Positions 43,451 to 52,567 of a stretch of 64,000 nt of DNA are shown in pieces. A program made the translations under genes and the position numbers. The notes beneath the pieces were generated by a model. It made no database searches and was not told the DNA's origin. It saw only the letters and a program-made list of their open reading frames with translations. The stretch's first letter is position 1. Each line of letters begins with the position of its first letter. This DNA is from Maribacter polysiphoniae. GTDB taxonomy: Bacteria > Bacteroidota > Bacteroidia > Flavobacteriales > Flavobacteriaceae. The stretch lies in contig NZ_QGGQ01000010.1 of the NCBI RefSeq assembly GCF_003148665.1, positions 62,001 through 126,000 of the forward strand, written 5' to 3'.

Positions 43451-43689
43451 TTAATTAGTTTGATTTTGATTTGGGATTATTATAACCGCATACTTTTAGG
43501 ATTATTATAAATTTTCGATGTACTGCATCCCACTTTTAGATGAACTGCATTTTTTTAGATGAACTGCATTTTAGAATGTTAAAACTGTGGTGAAACGCAC
43601 ATTTTGAAACATGATATTTTTCAGTAAGGAATGGTACGCTCTATTGGGTCATAATGTGTAACTTTATGGGTTATTCAAGACGGTATATT

Positions 43690-44799
43690 ATGATTGGAAA
43701 TTATATGAAATATAACACGATACTTTTCTTATTGCTTTTGATGTTTGGTTGTAAGGAAGGGGCTGACCAACAAAATACAACGACAAAGGAAGCGATTAGA
43801 CCTGAATTGAACTTGTCGGAGGCCAATAGGCTCGCAAGCCTACCTTTTGGGTGTATGCAGACGGAATATCCGAATAGATTGGGGCAAACATTGCAGGATT
43901 CGTCCCATCTCAGGAATCCAAAATCCTTGCATCCGGCATTTTATGGTTGTTATGATTGGCATTCTTCGGTGCATGGGCATTGGTCCTTGGTTTCACTTTT
44001 AAAGCAATTTCCCAATATAAATGAAGCTGCCGCAATTCGAACAAAACTAACAGCGAACTTATCCAAGGAGAATATAGAATCCGAAGTGAGCTATTTCCGG
44101 ATGGAAGGGAATGCCACTTATGAACGTACGTATGGTTGGGCCTGGTTGCTGAAATTGGCAGAGGAACTCCATACTTGGGATGACCCCATGGCAGAGGAAT
44201 TGAGTGTTAATCTTCAACCCTTGGTAGATATAATTGTACAGGGCTATATTGATTTTCTTCCCAAATTGAATTATCCCATTCGTGTTGGGGAACATAGCAA
44301 TACCGCTTTCGGTATGTCATTGGCATGGGATTATGCGAAAACAATGAATCATTTGGAGCTTCAAGAAATCATAAAAAAGAGTGTCAAACGCTTTTATATA
44401 AAAGATATTGAATGTCCATTGGAATGGGAGCCAAGTGGTTTCGACTTTTTATCACCTTGCCTTCAAGAGGCAGATGTGGTTCGAAAGGTGTTGACAGCTA
44501 AGGAATTCAAACATTGGATCAAGAATTTTTTACCGCAATTGACAAAACCATCCTTTGTTATGGAACCCGGAAAGGTGTCCGATCGTACCGATGGGAAACT
44601 GGTACATATCGATGGACTTAATTTTAGCCGGGCATGGTGCTTATATGGCATAGCCAAAACGCTTCCGGAATATTCGTATTTGAATAAAATAGCAGATGAG
44701 CATCTAAGTTATTCGTTGCCAAGTATCGTAGATGATAATTATGAGGGTACCCATTGGTTGGGAACGTTTGCCCTGTACGCCTTAAACCATTCGGAATAG
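43690..44799 (+). CDS. DUF2891 lipoprotein
   Basis: A 369-residue protein from the ATG at 43690, with a lipoprotein signal (LFLLLLMFGCKEG, lipobox Cys about 22). The body matches DUF2891: HPAFYGCYDWHSSVHGHWSL and RTYGWAWLLKLAEELHTWDD, an alpha/alpha-barrel-type fold with conserved His, Trp and Asp residues. Later markers are VGEHSNTAFGMSLAWDYA and EPSGFDFLSPCLQEADVV. Its biochemical role is unknown. It lies 1 bp before the Nramp-like gene, so it seems part of the 5-oxoprolinase operon. Confidence 0.82.
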   Translation: MIGNYMKYNTILFLLLLMFGCKEGADQQNTTTKEAIRPELNLSEANRLASLPFGCMQTEYPNRLGQTLQDSSHLRNPKSLHPAFYGCYDWHSSVHGHWSLVSLLKQFPNINEAAAIRTKLTANLSKENIESEVSYFRMEGNATYERTYGWAWLLKLAEELHTWDDPMAEELSVNLQPLVDIIVQGYIDFLPKLNYPIRVGEHSNTAFGMSLAWDYAKTMNHLELQEIIKKSVKRFYIKDIECPLEWEPSGFDFLSPCLQEADVVRKVLTAKEFKHWIKNFLPQLTKPSFVMEPGKVSDRTDGKLVHIDGLNFSRAWCLYGIAKTLPEYSYLNKIADEHLSYSLPSIVDDNYEGTHWLGTFALYALNHSE

Positions 44800-44800
44800 T

Positions 44801-45994
44801 ATGTTTAAAAAAATGGGCCCTGGAGTTTTGGTGGCAGCGGCCTTTATTGGTCCAGGGACTGTAACGGCCTGTACCTTGGCTGGAGTGGGCTTTGGTTTTG
44901 CACTTTTATGGGCTTTATTACTTTCTATCATCGCTACTGGTGTTTTACAGGAAATGTCTGCTAGGTTGGGGATAATCACCCAAAATGGTTTGGCAGATGC
45001 CATAAAGGCCGAATTGAATATTCCATGGGTCCGTACACTGCTTATTGGTATTGTATTGGCCGCCATAGTATTGGGTAATGCGGCATATGAAGCAGGTAAT
45101 ATCGGCGGTGCCACCTTAGGAATGAACGCCCTTTTCGGAACGGAACATTCGGTGTATTATCCCATAATCATCGGAACCTTGGCGTTTGTATTATTATTTG
45201 TGGGCAGTTATAAGGTCTTGGAAAAGGTGTTTATTGCCTTGGTCCTGATTATGAGCCTTTCCTTTCTTCTGACGGCTATGGTCACTAAACCCGATTTAGT
45301 TGCCATATTGAAAGGGACCTTCGTACCTAAAATACCAGAAGGTAGTATCTTGAATATGATGGCCTTGGTCGGCACAACGGTGGTACCCTATAACTTATTT
45401 CTACATGCTTCCCTAGTGAGTGAAAAATGGAAGCACGAATCCGATCTACCATATGCCCGAAAGGATACGATAATGGCAATAGCTTTAGGGGGATTGGTAT
45501 CCATGGCCATCGTTATTGCGGCCGCTTCCATACCCAGTGGGGAGATAACCAATGTCATGGACCTGGCGAAAGGCTTGGAACCGCTATATGGGGATAGTGC
45601 CCATTACTTTATGGGAATAGGTTTGTTCGCGGCAGGTATAACATCCGCTATCACCGCTCCTTTGGCGGCAGCCTATGTTGCCAATAGTTGTTTTGGCTGG
45701 AAAGCCGGTCTAAAGGATAAGCGATTTAGGATGGTTTGGATGTTTATTCTGGGGTTGGGGGTATTTTTTCTTTCCTTTGGAATCAAACCGATTGAAATTA
45801 TAAAATTTGCCCAAGTGGCCAACGGAATATTACTGCCCGTAATCGCTATTTTCCTGTTCTGGGTGGTCAACAAATCAACGGTTATGGGAAAGTATACAAA
45901 CTCTAAAATGCAGAATGTACTAGGTTTTGTGATCATAGTTCTGGCGTTGGTTTTAGGGGTAAAAAGTATCATTAAAGTATTGGGTTTTCTATAA
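44801..45994 (+). CDS. Nramp-like transporter (YcsG type) of the 5-oxoprolinase operon
   Basis: A 397-residue membrane protein with about 11 helices and Nramp/APC-like architecture. Canonical Nramp metal transporters have DPGN in helix 1 and MPH in helix 6. Here the matching positions read GPGTVTACTLAGVG and VPYNLFLHASLVS, so the Asp, Asn, Met and His pattern for metal is missing or changed. It is followed directly by pxpA (no gap), as Bacillus subtilis ycsG is beside ycsF (pxpA). It may move 5-oxoproline or another small molecule rather than Mn2+ or Fe2+ (inference). Confidence 0.82.
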   Translation: MFKKMGPGVLVAAAFIGPGTVTACTLAGVGFGFALLWALLLSIIATGVLQEMSARLGIITQNGLADAIKAELNIPWVRTLLIGIVLAAIVLGNAAYEAGNIGGATLGMNALFGTEHSVYYPIIIGTLAFVLLFVGSYKVLEKVFIALVLIMSLSFLLTAMVTKPDLVAILKGTFVPKIPEGSILNMMALVGTTVVPYNLFLHASLVSEKWKHESDLPYARKDTIMAIALGGLVSMAIVIAAASIPSGEITNVMDLAKGLEPLYGDSAHYFMGIGLFAAGITSAITAPLAAAYVANSCFGWKAGLKDKRFRMVWMFILGLGVFFLSFGIKPIEIIKFAQVANGILLPVIAIFLFWVVNKSTVMGKYTNSKMQNVLGFVIIVLALVLGVKSIIKVLGFL

Positions 45995-46738
45995 ATGAAA
46001 AAGATAATTATCGATATCAATTGTGATGTAGGTGAGGGGATAGGCAATGAAGCGGATATTCTCCCTTTGATCTCATCCTGCAATATTGCCTGTGGTGGAC
46101 ATACGGGTGATGCTGAATCGATGGCCCGGACCGTGGCATTGGCAAAAAAGCATAGGGTGCTTGTCGGAGCGCATCCATCGTACCCTGATCGCGGGAATTT
46201 TGGGCGTACAACAATGGTTATTGAAGACGATTTGCTAAAAAAAGATATTCAACGCCAGATAAGCGACCTGACAACCATTTTAAATAGGGAACAGGTTCCA
46301 TTAAATCATATAAAGGCCCATGGGGCCCTCTACAACGATTTGGCCAAGAACCCTGCTTTGGCCGATTTGTTTTTATCGGTCATTGAACCTTATAAACCCT
46401 CCGCGGTATTATATGTGCCCCCGGATTCCATTATAGCCCTAAAAGCTAAAGAACAGGGTTTCTCAATAAAGTTTGAAGCCTTTGCGGACAGAAATTATAA
46501 TGATGATTTAAGTCTGGTTTCCAGAAGCCTTCCCTCAGCGGTCATTAGGGAACCTAAAGCTGTTTTGGATCATTTGGTTGCCATGGTCGAAAAAGAAAAG
46601 GTGATAACGATCAATGGTGTTGAACGAGTCTTACATGCAGACACCTATTGTCTTCATGGAGATACCCCGAACGCGTTTCAAATTTTAATGTATCTTTCGC
46701 AGGAATTGCCCAAGCAACAAATCTATATCAAAAAGTGA
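45995..46738 (+). CDS. pxpA: 5-oxoprolinase subunit A (LamB/YcsF family)
   Basis: A 247-residue subunit of the ATP-dependent enzyme that opens 5-oxoproline to glutamate. The family motifs DINCDVGEGIGNEADILPLI, SSCNIACGGHTGDAESMART, VGAHPSYPDRGNFGRTTM and LNHIKAHGALYNDLA are intact, with metal/catalytic His, Asp and Cys residues in place. It begins directly after the transporter stop and its own stop overlaps pxpB as TGATG. Confidence 0.95.
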   Translation: MKKIIIDINCDVGEGIGNEADILPLISSCNIACGGHTGDAESMARTVALAKKHRVLVGAHPSYPDRGNFGRTTMVIEDDLLKKDIQRQISDLTTILNREQVPLNHIKAHGALYNDLAKNPALADLFLSVIEPYKPSAVLYVPPDSIIALKAKEQGFSIKFEAFADRNYNDDLSLVSRSLPSAVIREPKAVLDHLVAMVEKEKVITINGVERVLHADTYCLHGDTPNAFQILMYLSQELPKQQIYIKK

Positions 46739-47472
46739 TGGAATATCCGATTTCAATTAGATCCTTTGGTGAGCATGCTGTTTTGATCGAATGGCCTAAT
46801 GAAGTAGATGATGCTATTTTGGAGGACATAATTCAATTTAGGTCCTTTCTAAAACAAAATTGCTTGGAACCACAGGAATGGGAAATGGTTCCGGCCTATA
46901 ATTCCCTTACCTTGATAGATAGGGAGCGAACAATCGATTATCAGATGTTCAAGGCACAATTAAAAACTTGGTATCGTGAACGGGTTGGGGTCAAAAGTAG
47001 GTTGCGGTATTTGTGGAAATTGCCCGTGTGCTATGATCTCGATTTTGCCATAGACCTTGAGGAAGTTGCAGAAAGATTGGGACAGTCGGTAGCGAGGATT
47101 ATTGAACTGCATACATCAAATATTTTTACGGTATACGGTATCGGTTTTTTGCCCGGTTTCATGTATTTGGGAGGATTGCCAAAGGAATTGGAAGTACCCA
47201 GACGCTTGGAACCCCGTCAGAAGGTTGCGAAAGGGGCGGTAGGCCTGGCAGGTAAACAAACCGGGATTTATCCACAGGAATCACCTGGAGGGTGGAATAT
47301 AATCGGCAATTGCTCGGTTCCTATCTTTGATGCTAAAAGGGAGGAACCCTGTTTTGTGAATGTGGGTGATCGAATACAGTTTTATGCTATTTCCCGTGCG
47401 GAATACGATTTGCATAAGATTCAAGGGGAAGTAGGAATTTACCAATTTGAAAAAATAAAGTTGGATGTTTAA
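46738..47472 (+). CDS. pxpB: 5-oxoprolinase subunit B (KipI family)
   Basis: 244 residues. The ATG at 46738 overlaps the pxpA stop and gives MEYPISIRSFGEHAVLIEWP, the usual N-terminus; longer frames upstream lie inside pxpA. KipI-family motifs are VYGIGFLPGFMYLGGLPKEL, RLEPRQKVAKGAVGLAGKQT and YPQESPGGWNIIGN. The homologue in Bacillus, KipI, also inhibits the sporulation kinase KinA, a lineage-specific role. It overlaps pxpC by 8 bp. Confidence 0.93.
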   Translation: MEYPISIRSFGEHAVLIEWPNEVDDAILEDIIQFRSFLKQNCLEPQEWEMVPAYNSLTLIDRERTIDYQMFKAQLKTWYRERVGVKSRLRYLWKLPVCYDLDFAIDLEEVAERLGQSVARIIELHTSNIFTVYGIGFLPGFMYLGGLPKELEVPRRLEPRQKVAKGAVGLAGKQTGIYPQESPGGWNIIGNCSVPIFDAKREEPCFVNVGDRIQFYAISRAEYDLHKIQGEVGIYQFEKIKLDV

Positions 47473-48304
47473 GGTATTGAAATCCGGTTTTTACACAACC
47501 CTTCAGGATGAGGGGCGTTTTGGATATCGCGATAAGGGTGTTCCCGTATCAGGGGTAATGGATGTAGGTGTGGTTCGTAATGCCAATATATTATTGGAGA
47601 ATGATCACGATGCAGCCGTTTTGGAAATAACCATGACGGGTCCGACCTTACAATTTGAACGGGATACGTACATTGCATTGGCTGGGGCGGAATTTGCGAC
47701 AACCCTGAACAATGAACCGATTTCAAACAATAAAGTCCATAAGGTAAAGGCAGGTGATATTCTTTCCTATGGTAGATTGATTAATGGTTTTAGGGCTTAT
47801 TTAGCCATTAAGAACGGTTTTAAAACCAAAGAGGTGTTGGGAAGCCGATCTCAGTATTATCCGATAACGAAAAGAGGTTCACTCAAAGATCATGAGGAAT
47901 TGAAGTATGACCCGTATATTGATTTTGAACCTAAAATAAGTGAGCTAAAGGTAAAATCGCTCTTGGATGAAAAGGTTTTGGAAGTTTCGAAAGGACCGGA
48001 ATTCAAGTTATTGGACGATGAGCAACTGGAGAATATTTTTATTAAGGAATTTACCGTAGCCAAGGAATACAATAGGATGGGGTACCAATTCAACGAAAAG
48101 ATCAAGGGCCATGATTGGTCTATGTTGACTTCCGCGACACTGCCGGGTACGGTGCAACTAACACCTTCGGGCAAATTGATCGTTTTGATGAAAGACGGAC
48201 AAACAACCGGGGGATATCCTAGGATCCTACAATTAAGGGACAAGGCCATCTCTATTTTGGCACAAAAGAAATTAGGCGATAAAGTTACTTTTAAATTGGC
48301 TTAA
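47465..48304 (+). CDS. pxpC: 5-oxoprolinase subunit C (biotin-dependent carboxyltransferase-like, KipA family)
   Basis: 279 residues, with the family's start LKSGFYTTLQDEGRFGYRDK and the following GVPVSGVMDVGVVRNANILL. Other markers are EITMTGPTLQF, LAGAEF and IVLMKDGQTTGGYPRI near the end. The fold is that of carboxyltransferase domains, but here it works with PxpA and PxpB on 5-oxoproline. It closes the transporter-pxpABC operon, whose genes overlap or abut. Confidence 0.93.
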   Translation: MFKVLKSGFYTTLQDEGRFGYRDKGVPVSGVMDVGVVRNANILLENDHDAAVLEITMTGPTLQFERDTYIALAGAEFATTLNNEPISNNKVHKVKAGDILSYGRLINGFRAYLAIKNGFKTKEVLGSRSQYYPITKRGSLKDHEELKYDPYIDFEPKISELKVKSLLDEKVLEVSKGPEFKLLDDEQLENIFIKEFTVAKEYNRMGYQFNEKIKGHDWSMLTSATLPGTVQLTPSGKLIVLMKDGQTTGGYPRILQLRDKAISILAQKKLGDKVTFKLA

Positions 48305-48353
48305 GGTTCTTACCTGAAATTATCTTCCGGTATACGAATAGGCAAAGTATGTC

Positions 48354-49082
48354 CTAGACTTTATGGTATACCTCTTCAAAGGGTATTCTAAACCTTGGTC
48401 CGTAAACCCCTTTATCATCCCGTAGGCCGCAGCCGATGACCATATTGATTTCTGCTCCCCTTGGTAGATTTAAGATCTTTTTGACCCTTAAGGTATCACT
48501 GCCTTCCATAGGACAGGTATCATAACCGATAGCTGCCATCGATACCATAAAATTCTCTGAAGCCAAGGCAGCACTTTTATGGGCTACGATACGCATATCT
48601 GAATTTCGTACTTGCCTGTAAATAGGTCTAAAAAGGCCTACAGTCTGAAAAAAGACATATTTCAATGCCCCAAAAATACCCAAGAACTCCATATAGAGCG
48701 TAGGGATAAGTTGACTGTAATATTTCAGCGTGAATTTTTCCCGGGTAGAATAATCTTCCTTCGATTTATTGCCATACCCCTTTTTTAAAAATTCAAGATT
48801 TGCCTTACTCCGTTTACGCCAAAGGTCCTTGCGGGTAACGACTACCACCAATTGCTGTGCGGTTTTGGCGGCAGGTTGGTCAAAACAAGCCTTTGCCAAG
48901 GCCTTGAGTTTTGTTTTGTCGGTCACATGATAAAACTCCCATAATTGCATATTACTGCTGGTTGGGGCTAGGGAGGCATTAACCAGACATTGTTTTACTT
49001 TTTCGTCATCCAAGGCAACATCATCCTTGTAGATACGAACCGAACGGCGATATGCAATTGCTTCTGTAACTGTTTTTTCCAT
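48354..49082 (-). CDS. nitroreductase-family FMN oxidoreductase
   Basis: A 242-residue FMN enzyme. The N-terminal phosphate-binding RRSVRIYKDD and LAPTSSNMQLWEFYHV motifs are standard. The C-terminal AALASENFMVSMAAIGYDTC and INMVIGCGLRDDKGVYGPR also fit. A 60-residue insertion in the middle (about 95-155, with a hydrophobic patch) is longer than in NfsB-type enzymes. Start codon ATG is 4 bp from the stop of the upstream aldehyde dehydrogenase gene, so the two form an operon. Natural substrate unknown. Confidence 0.88.
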   Translation of the reverse strand: MEKTVTEAIAYRRSVRIYKDDVALDDEKVKQCLVNASLAPTSSNMQLWEFYHVTDKTKLKALAKACFDQPAAKTAQQLVVVVTRKDLWRKRSKANLEFLKKGYGNKSKEDYSTREKFTLKYYSQLIPTLYMEFLGIFGALKYVFFQTVGLFRPIYRQVRNSDMRIVAHKSAALASENFMVSMAAIGYDTCPMEGSDTLRVKKILNLPRGAEINMVIGCGLRDDKGVYGPRFRIPFEEVYHKV

Positions 49083-49086
49083 GGTT

Positions 49087-50451
49087 TTAAAAAAGATGTT
49101 TTACTTTTTTTATCAATTTTAAAGGGAGGTTGTAGGGGGGATACCGAAGTGGGGCATCCAACCAATTGGCTTTTTTAATGATTGCCTTCTGATGGGAGAA
49201 CAATTCGAAGGAGGACTTTCCGTGATAGGCTCCAATGCCGCTGGCACCAACACCACCAAAAGGGAGTTTCTTGTTCGTGATTTGGATTACCGTATCATTA
49301 ATGGCCCCACCTCCAAAGCCATATTCTGTGATGATTTTATTTTGGAATTTTTTATTGGTGGAAAACACGTAGGTGGCCAAGGGTTTACCATAACGAGTGA
49401 TATAATTGTGAATAACCTCATGGTTGTCATAGGCTATGATTGGAAGTATAGGGCCAAATATTTCCCCTTCCATGAGTTTGCTATCCACTTTAGGTTCATT
49501 GACCAAGGTGGGAGCTAGAAAGTTGTCGCTATCATTGGTCTCCCCGCCATATAAAATAGCCTCGCCCTGCAACATTGCTTTTAAACCGTTATAATGTTTT
49601 TCATCCACAAGACGGGTATAATCCGGGGAGGTTTCGACGGACTTCCCAAAACTATGTTCAATACTTCGTTTTAAGGCCTCAATAAGTTTATCCTTTACAC
49701 GGCTATGTACTAAAATATAATCCGGTGCAATACAGGTTTGTCCGGCATTTAAAAATTTACCCCAGACAATTCTTTTGGCAGCAAGGTTTATTGCAGCGGT
49801 GTCATCAACGATACATGGGTTTTTACCTCCCAATTCCAGGGTAACCGGTGTTAAATGCTTTGCCGCACTTTCGTAAACGATCTTGCCTACACGGGTGCTC
49901 CCCGTAAAGAAGATATAGTCCCATTTTTGTGAGAGTAATCGTTGGGAGACCTCCACACCACCTTCTACAACCGACACATGTTCCGGCATAAATACAGTGG
50001 TTATGATTTCCTGAACGATCCTTGATGTATTGGGTGTGGCTTCAGAGGGTTTTACCACGGCGGTATTGCCTGCGGCAATGGCTCCGATTAGCGGGGCAAA
50101 CACCAATTGAAAAGGATAGTTCCAAGGCGCAATGATCAAAACCGAACCATAAGGCTCCTTGTAGATCCAATCAGAGGAAGGCCAATTCAATAACGTACCC
50201 GATTTTCGCTCGGGGCGCGCCCACAAGGCAAGATTCTTTATGGCCAATTTCAATTCGGCAAGGACAAACTGGGTTTCGGCAGCCAAGGTTTCGAACTTGG
50301 GCTTCTTGAAATCGGCATATAACGCATCACAAATAGCATCTTCCCTCAATTCGATTTCCTTTTGCAAATCCTTTAGGGCCTTTTTGCGAAAAGCCAAATT
50401 TTTTGTTTGTTGGGAATCAAAAAAATCACGTTGTCTTTTAAGTATATCCAT
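49087..50451 (-). CDS. aldehyde dehydrogenase, class 3-like
   Basis: 454 residues, NAD(P)-dependent. Key motifs: EPYGSVLIIAPWNYPFQLVF (cofactor binding), FFTGSTRVGKIVYESAAKHL, the general-base Glu in VTLELGGKNPCIVDD, and the catalytic Cys in FLNAGQTCIAPDYILVH. The ADFKKPKFETLAAE N-terminus and GEIFGPILPIIAYD are typical of the ALDH3 group (fatty and aromatic aldehydes). It ends with basic residues but no clear membrane anchor. The nitroreductase gene follows 4 bp downstream. Confidence 0.92.
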   Translation of the reverse strand: MDILKRQRDFFDSQQTKNLAFRKKALKDLQKEIELREDAICDALYADFKKPKFETLAAETQFVLAELKLAIKNLALWARPERKSGTLLNWPSSDWIYKEPYGSVLIIAPWNYPFQLVFAPLIGAIAAGNTAVVKPSEATPNTSRIVQEIITTVFMPEHVSVVEGGVEVSQRLLSQKWDYIFFTGSTRVGKIVYESAAKHLTPVTLELGGKNPCIVDDTAAINLAAKRIVWGKFLNAGQTCIAPDYILVHSRVKDKLIEALKRSIEHSFGKSVETSPDYTRLVDEKHYNGLKAMLQGEAILYGGETNDSDNFLAPTLVNEPKVDSKLMEGEIFGPILPIIAYDNHEVIHNYITRYGKPLATYVFSTNKKFQNKIITEYGFGGGAINDTVIQITNKKLPFGGVGASGIGAYHGKSSFELFSHQKAIIKKANWLDAPLRYPPYNLPLKLIKKVKHLF

Positions 50452-50811
50452 ACGATTGAAATGAAATCAAATGTAGCGAATAAAAAGATGACCGTCATGC
50501 TTACAACGCTATTGGACCTATCCGGATAAAAGGGCTTACCAATAAGCCAAAGTAATTCCACCCTTGTCTTTTACCCTGTAATGGGAAAGGCTTGGTTTTT
50601 ACTTGGGAACATGTCTTTTTTAAGATATTAAAAGTATTGAATATGGTATAAAAAGTCAAGTTAAACAATTGATAAACAGTATTTTGTGTAGATTATACAA
50701 GTCTTGGATTTAGAGCAGGCATCATTGTTAAAAATTTAGCTTTCATTATTGAATTATATTTGATTGTTAAATAACATGCGGTAGCATAAATCATCAATAA
50801 TTATTTTCTAG
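50452..50811. other. ilv operon upstream region
   Basis: 360 bp between divergent genes. A -7 match TATATTTG sits at 50755-50762. I looked for a leader peptide rich in Ile, Leu or Val and found none, so classical attenuation is not supported. Confidence 0.5.
50755..50762 (+). promoter_or_regulatory. predicted -7 element of the ilv operon
   Basis: TATATTTG matches TAnnTTTG and lies 49 bp before ilvD. There is no clear TTG at the expected -33 distance. Confidence 0.45.
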
Positions 50812-52488
50812 ATGGAATTGAATAAATATAGCAAAAATGTAACCCAAGACCCTACGCAACCCGCGGCTCAGGCCATGTTGTACGGTATTGGTTTTAAGGA
50901 TGAGGATTTTAATAAACCGTTGGTCGGCATTGCAAGTACAGGATACGAAGGTAACCCCTGTAATATGCATTTGAATGATTTGGCCAAATTGGTGAAGGAA
51001 GGGGTCAATTCAAGGGAAACCGTCGGATTGATATTCAATACCATTGGTGTTAGCGATGGTATATCAATGGGAACTCCGGGTATGCGTTTTTCCTTACCGT
51101 CAAGGGATATTATTGCGGATTCTATGGAAACCGTTGTACAGGGCATGTCTTATGATGCTTTGGTGACAGTGGTTGGGTGTGATAAAAACATGCCAGGAGC
51201 CTTGATGGCCATGTTGCGTTTAAACAGACCCGCTATTTTGGTATATGGGGGAACTATAGCCTCGGGTTGTCATAACCATAAAAAATTGGATATCGTTTCG
51301 GCTTTTGAGGCATGGGGCGAGAAGGTTGCCGGGACCATGGAGGAATCGGAATTCAAAAGTATCATTAAGAAATCGATTCCAGGAGCTGGGGCGTGTGGCG
51401 GTATGTACACAGCCAATACCATGGCTTCTGCCATAGAGGCTTTGGGAATGTCATTGCCTTATAATTCCTCTAACCCAGCGATCAGTAAGGATAAGGAAGC
51501 GGAATGTTTGGAAGCCGGGAAACAAATGCGGGTCCTTATTGAAAAAGATATTAAACCTTTGGACATCGTAACCCGAAAATCCTTGGAAAATGCCATTCGT
51601 TTGGTAACGATTTTAGGAGGTTCGACAAATGCGGTACTTCACTTCCTTGCTATTGCCAGGGCGGCAGATATCGATTTTACTTTGCAGGATTTTCAACATA
51701 TTAGTGATACAACGCCTTTTATCGCCGACTTAAAACCAAGTGGCAAATATTTGATGGAAGATGTTCACCGTGTTGGAGGTATTCCAGCGGTATTGAAATA
51801 TTTATTGAAGAATGGTCTTTTGCATGGTGATTGTTTGACGGTTACCGGTAAGACCTTGGCGGAGAACTTGGAGAATGTTCCCGATTTGCAGGAAGGTCAG
51901 GATGTAATTATGCCTTTGGACAAGCCTATCAAGGCTACCGGCCATTTGCGCATGCTTTACGGCAACTTGGCGGAAAATGGGTCAGTGGCAAAGATTACAG
52001 GTAAGGAAGGTCTGCTTTTCAAAGGTAAGGCAAAGGTATTCGATAGTGAATATGATGCCAATGATGGTATACGTGACGGACTCGTAAAAAAAGGGGATGT
52101 CGTTGTAATTCGGTATGAAGGTCCTAAGGGAGGACCGGGAATGCCCGAAATGTTAAAACCAACTGCTGCCATTATGGGGGCAGGTTTGGGAAAAGAAGTG
52201 GCATTGATCACTGATGGTCGTTTTTCAGGGGGTACCCATGGATTTGTAGTTGGGCATATATCACCTGAAGCACAAGAAGGTGGTGTTATAGCCTTGGTGA
52301 AGGATGGTGATACCATTATAATTGATGCCGAAACGAATTCCATCAATGTAGAAGTCTCAGAAAACGAACTTGCACAGCGTAAAGCTGAGTGGGTACAACC
52401 GGAATTGAAATTCAAAAAAGGGGTATTGTATAAATATGCCCGTTCTGTCTCATCGGCAGCCCAAGGTTGTGTTACCGATGAATTCTAG
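50812..52488 (+). CDS. ilvD: dihydroxy-acid dehydratase
   Basis: Fe-S dehydratase for the penultimate step of isoleucine and valine synthesis, 558 residues. Cluster ligands are in [27 protein letters not shown] and [17 protein letters not shown]. The IlvD signature region [19 protein letters not shown] is intact, with [14 protein letters not shown] before it. It opens the operon, and ilvB follows after a 79-bp gap that contains a hairpin. Confidence 0.96.
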   Translation: MELNKYSKNVTQDPTQPAAQAMLYGIGFKDEDFNKPLVGIASTGYEGNPCNMHLNDLAKLVKEGVNSRETVGLIFNTIGVSDGISMGTPGMRFSLPSRDIIADSMETVVQGMSYDALVTVVGCDKNMPGALMAMLRLNRPAILVYGGTIASGCHNHKKLDIVSAFEAWGEKVAGTMEESEFKSIIKKSIPGAGACGGMYTANTMASAIEALGMSLPYNSSNPAISKDKEAECLEAGKQMRVLIEKDIKPLDIVTRKSLENAIRLVTILGGSTNAVLHFLAIARAADIDFTLQDFQHISDTTPFIADLKPSGKYLMEDVHRVGGIPAVLKYLLKNGLLHGDCLTVTGKTLAENLENVPDLQEGQDVIMPLDKPIKATGHLRMLYGNLAENGSVAKITGKEGLLFKGKAKVFDSEYDANDGIRDGLVKKGDVVVIRYEGPKGGPGMPEMLKPTAAIMGAGLGKEVALITDGRFSGGTHGFVVGHISPEAQEGGVIALVKDGDTIIIDAETNSINVEVSENELAQRKAEWVQPELKFKKGVLYKYARSVSSAAQGCVTDEF

Positions 52489-52507
52489 GAAATTATAATT
52501 GAAATGT

Positions 52508-52533
52508 ACCCCTTATTTGGGGAGTTAAGGGGT
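52508..52533 (+). repeat. intergenic hairpin between ilvD and ilvB
   Basis: ACCCCTTA (52508-52515) can pair with TAAGGGGT (52526-52533). A second G-run (GGGG, 52519-52522) can compete for the same C-run. There is no following T tract, so it is not a simple terminator. Confidence 0.45.
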
Positions 52534-52567
52534 GATGATTACGACCGCCCAATAAGTGTTAATAGTT

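Noticed and set aside
46648-46737. Upstream extension of pxpB
   Set aside because: It lies wholly inside pxpA; the ATG overlapping the pxpA stop gives the family's normal N-terminus.
50452-50811. Leader peptide and attenuator for the ilv operon
   Set aside because: No short frame rich in Ile, Leu or Val and no terminator hairpin before ilvD.
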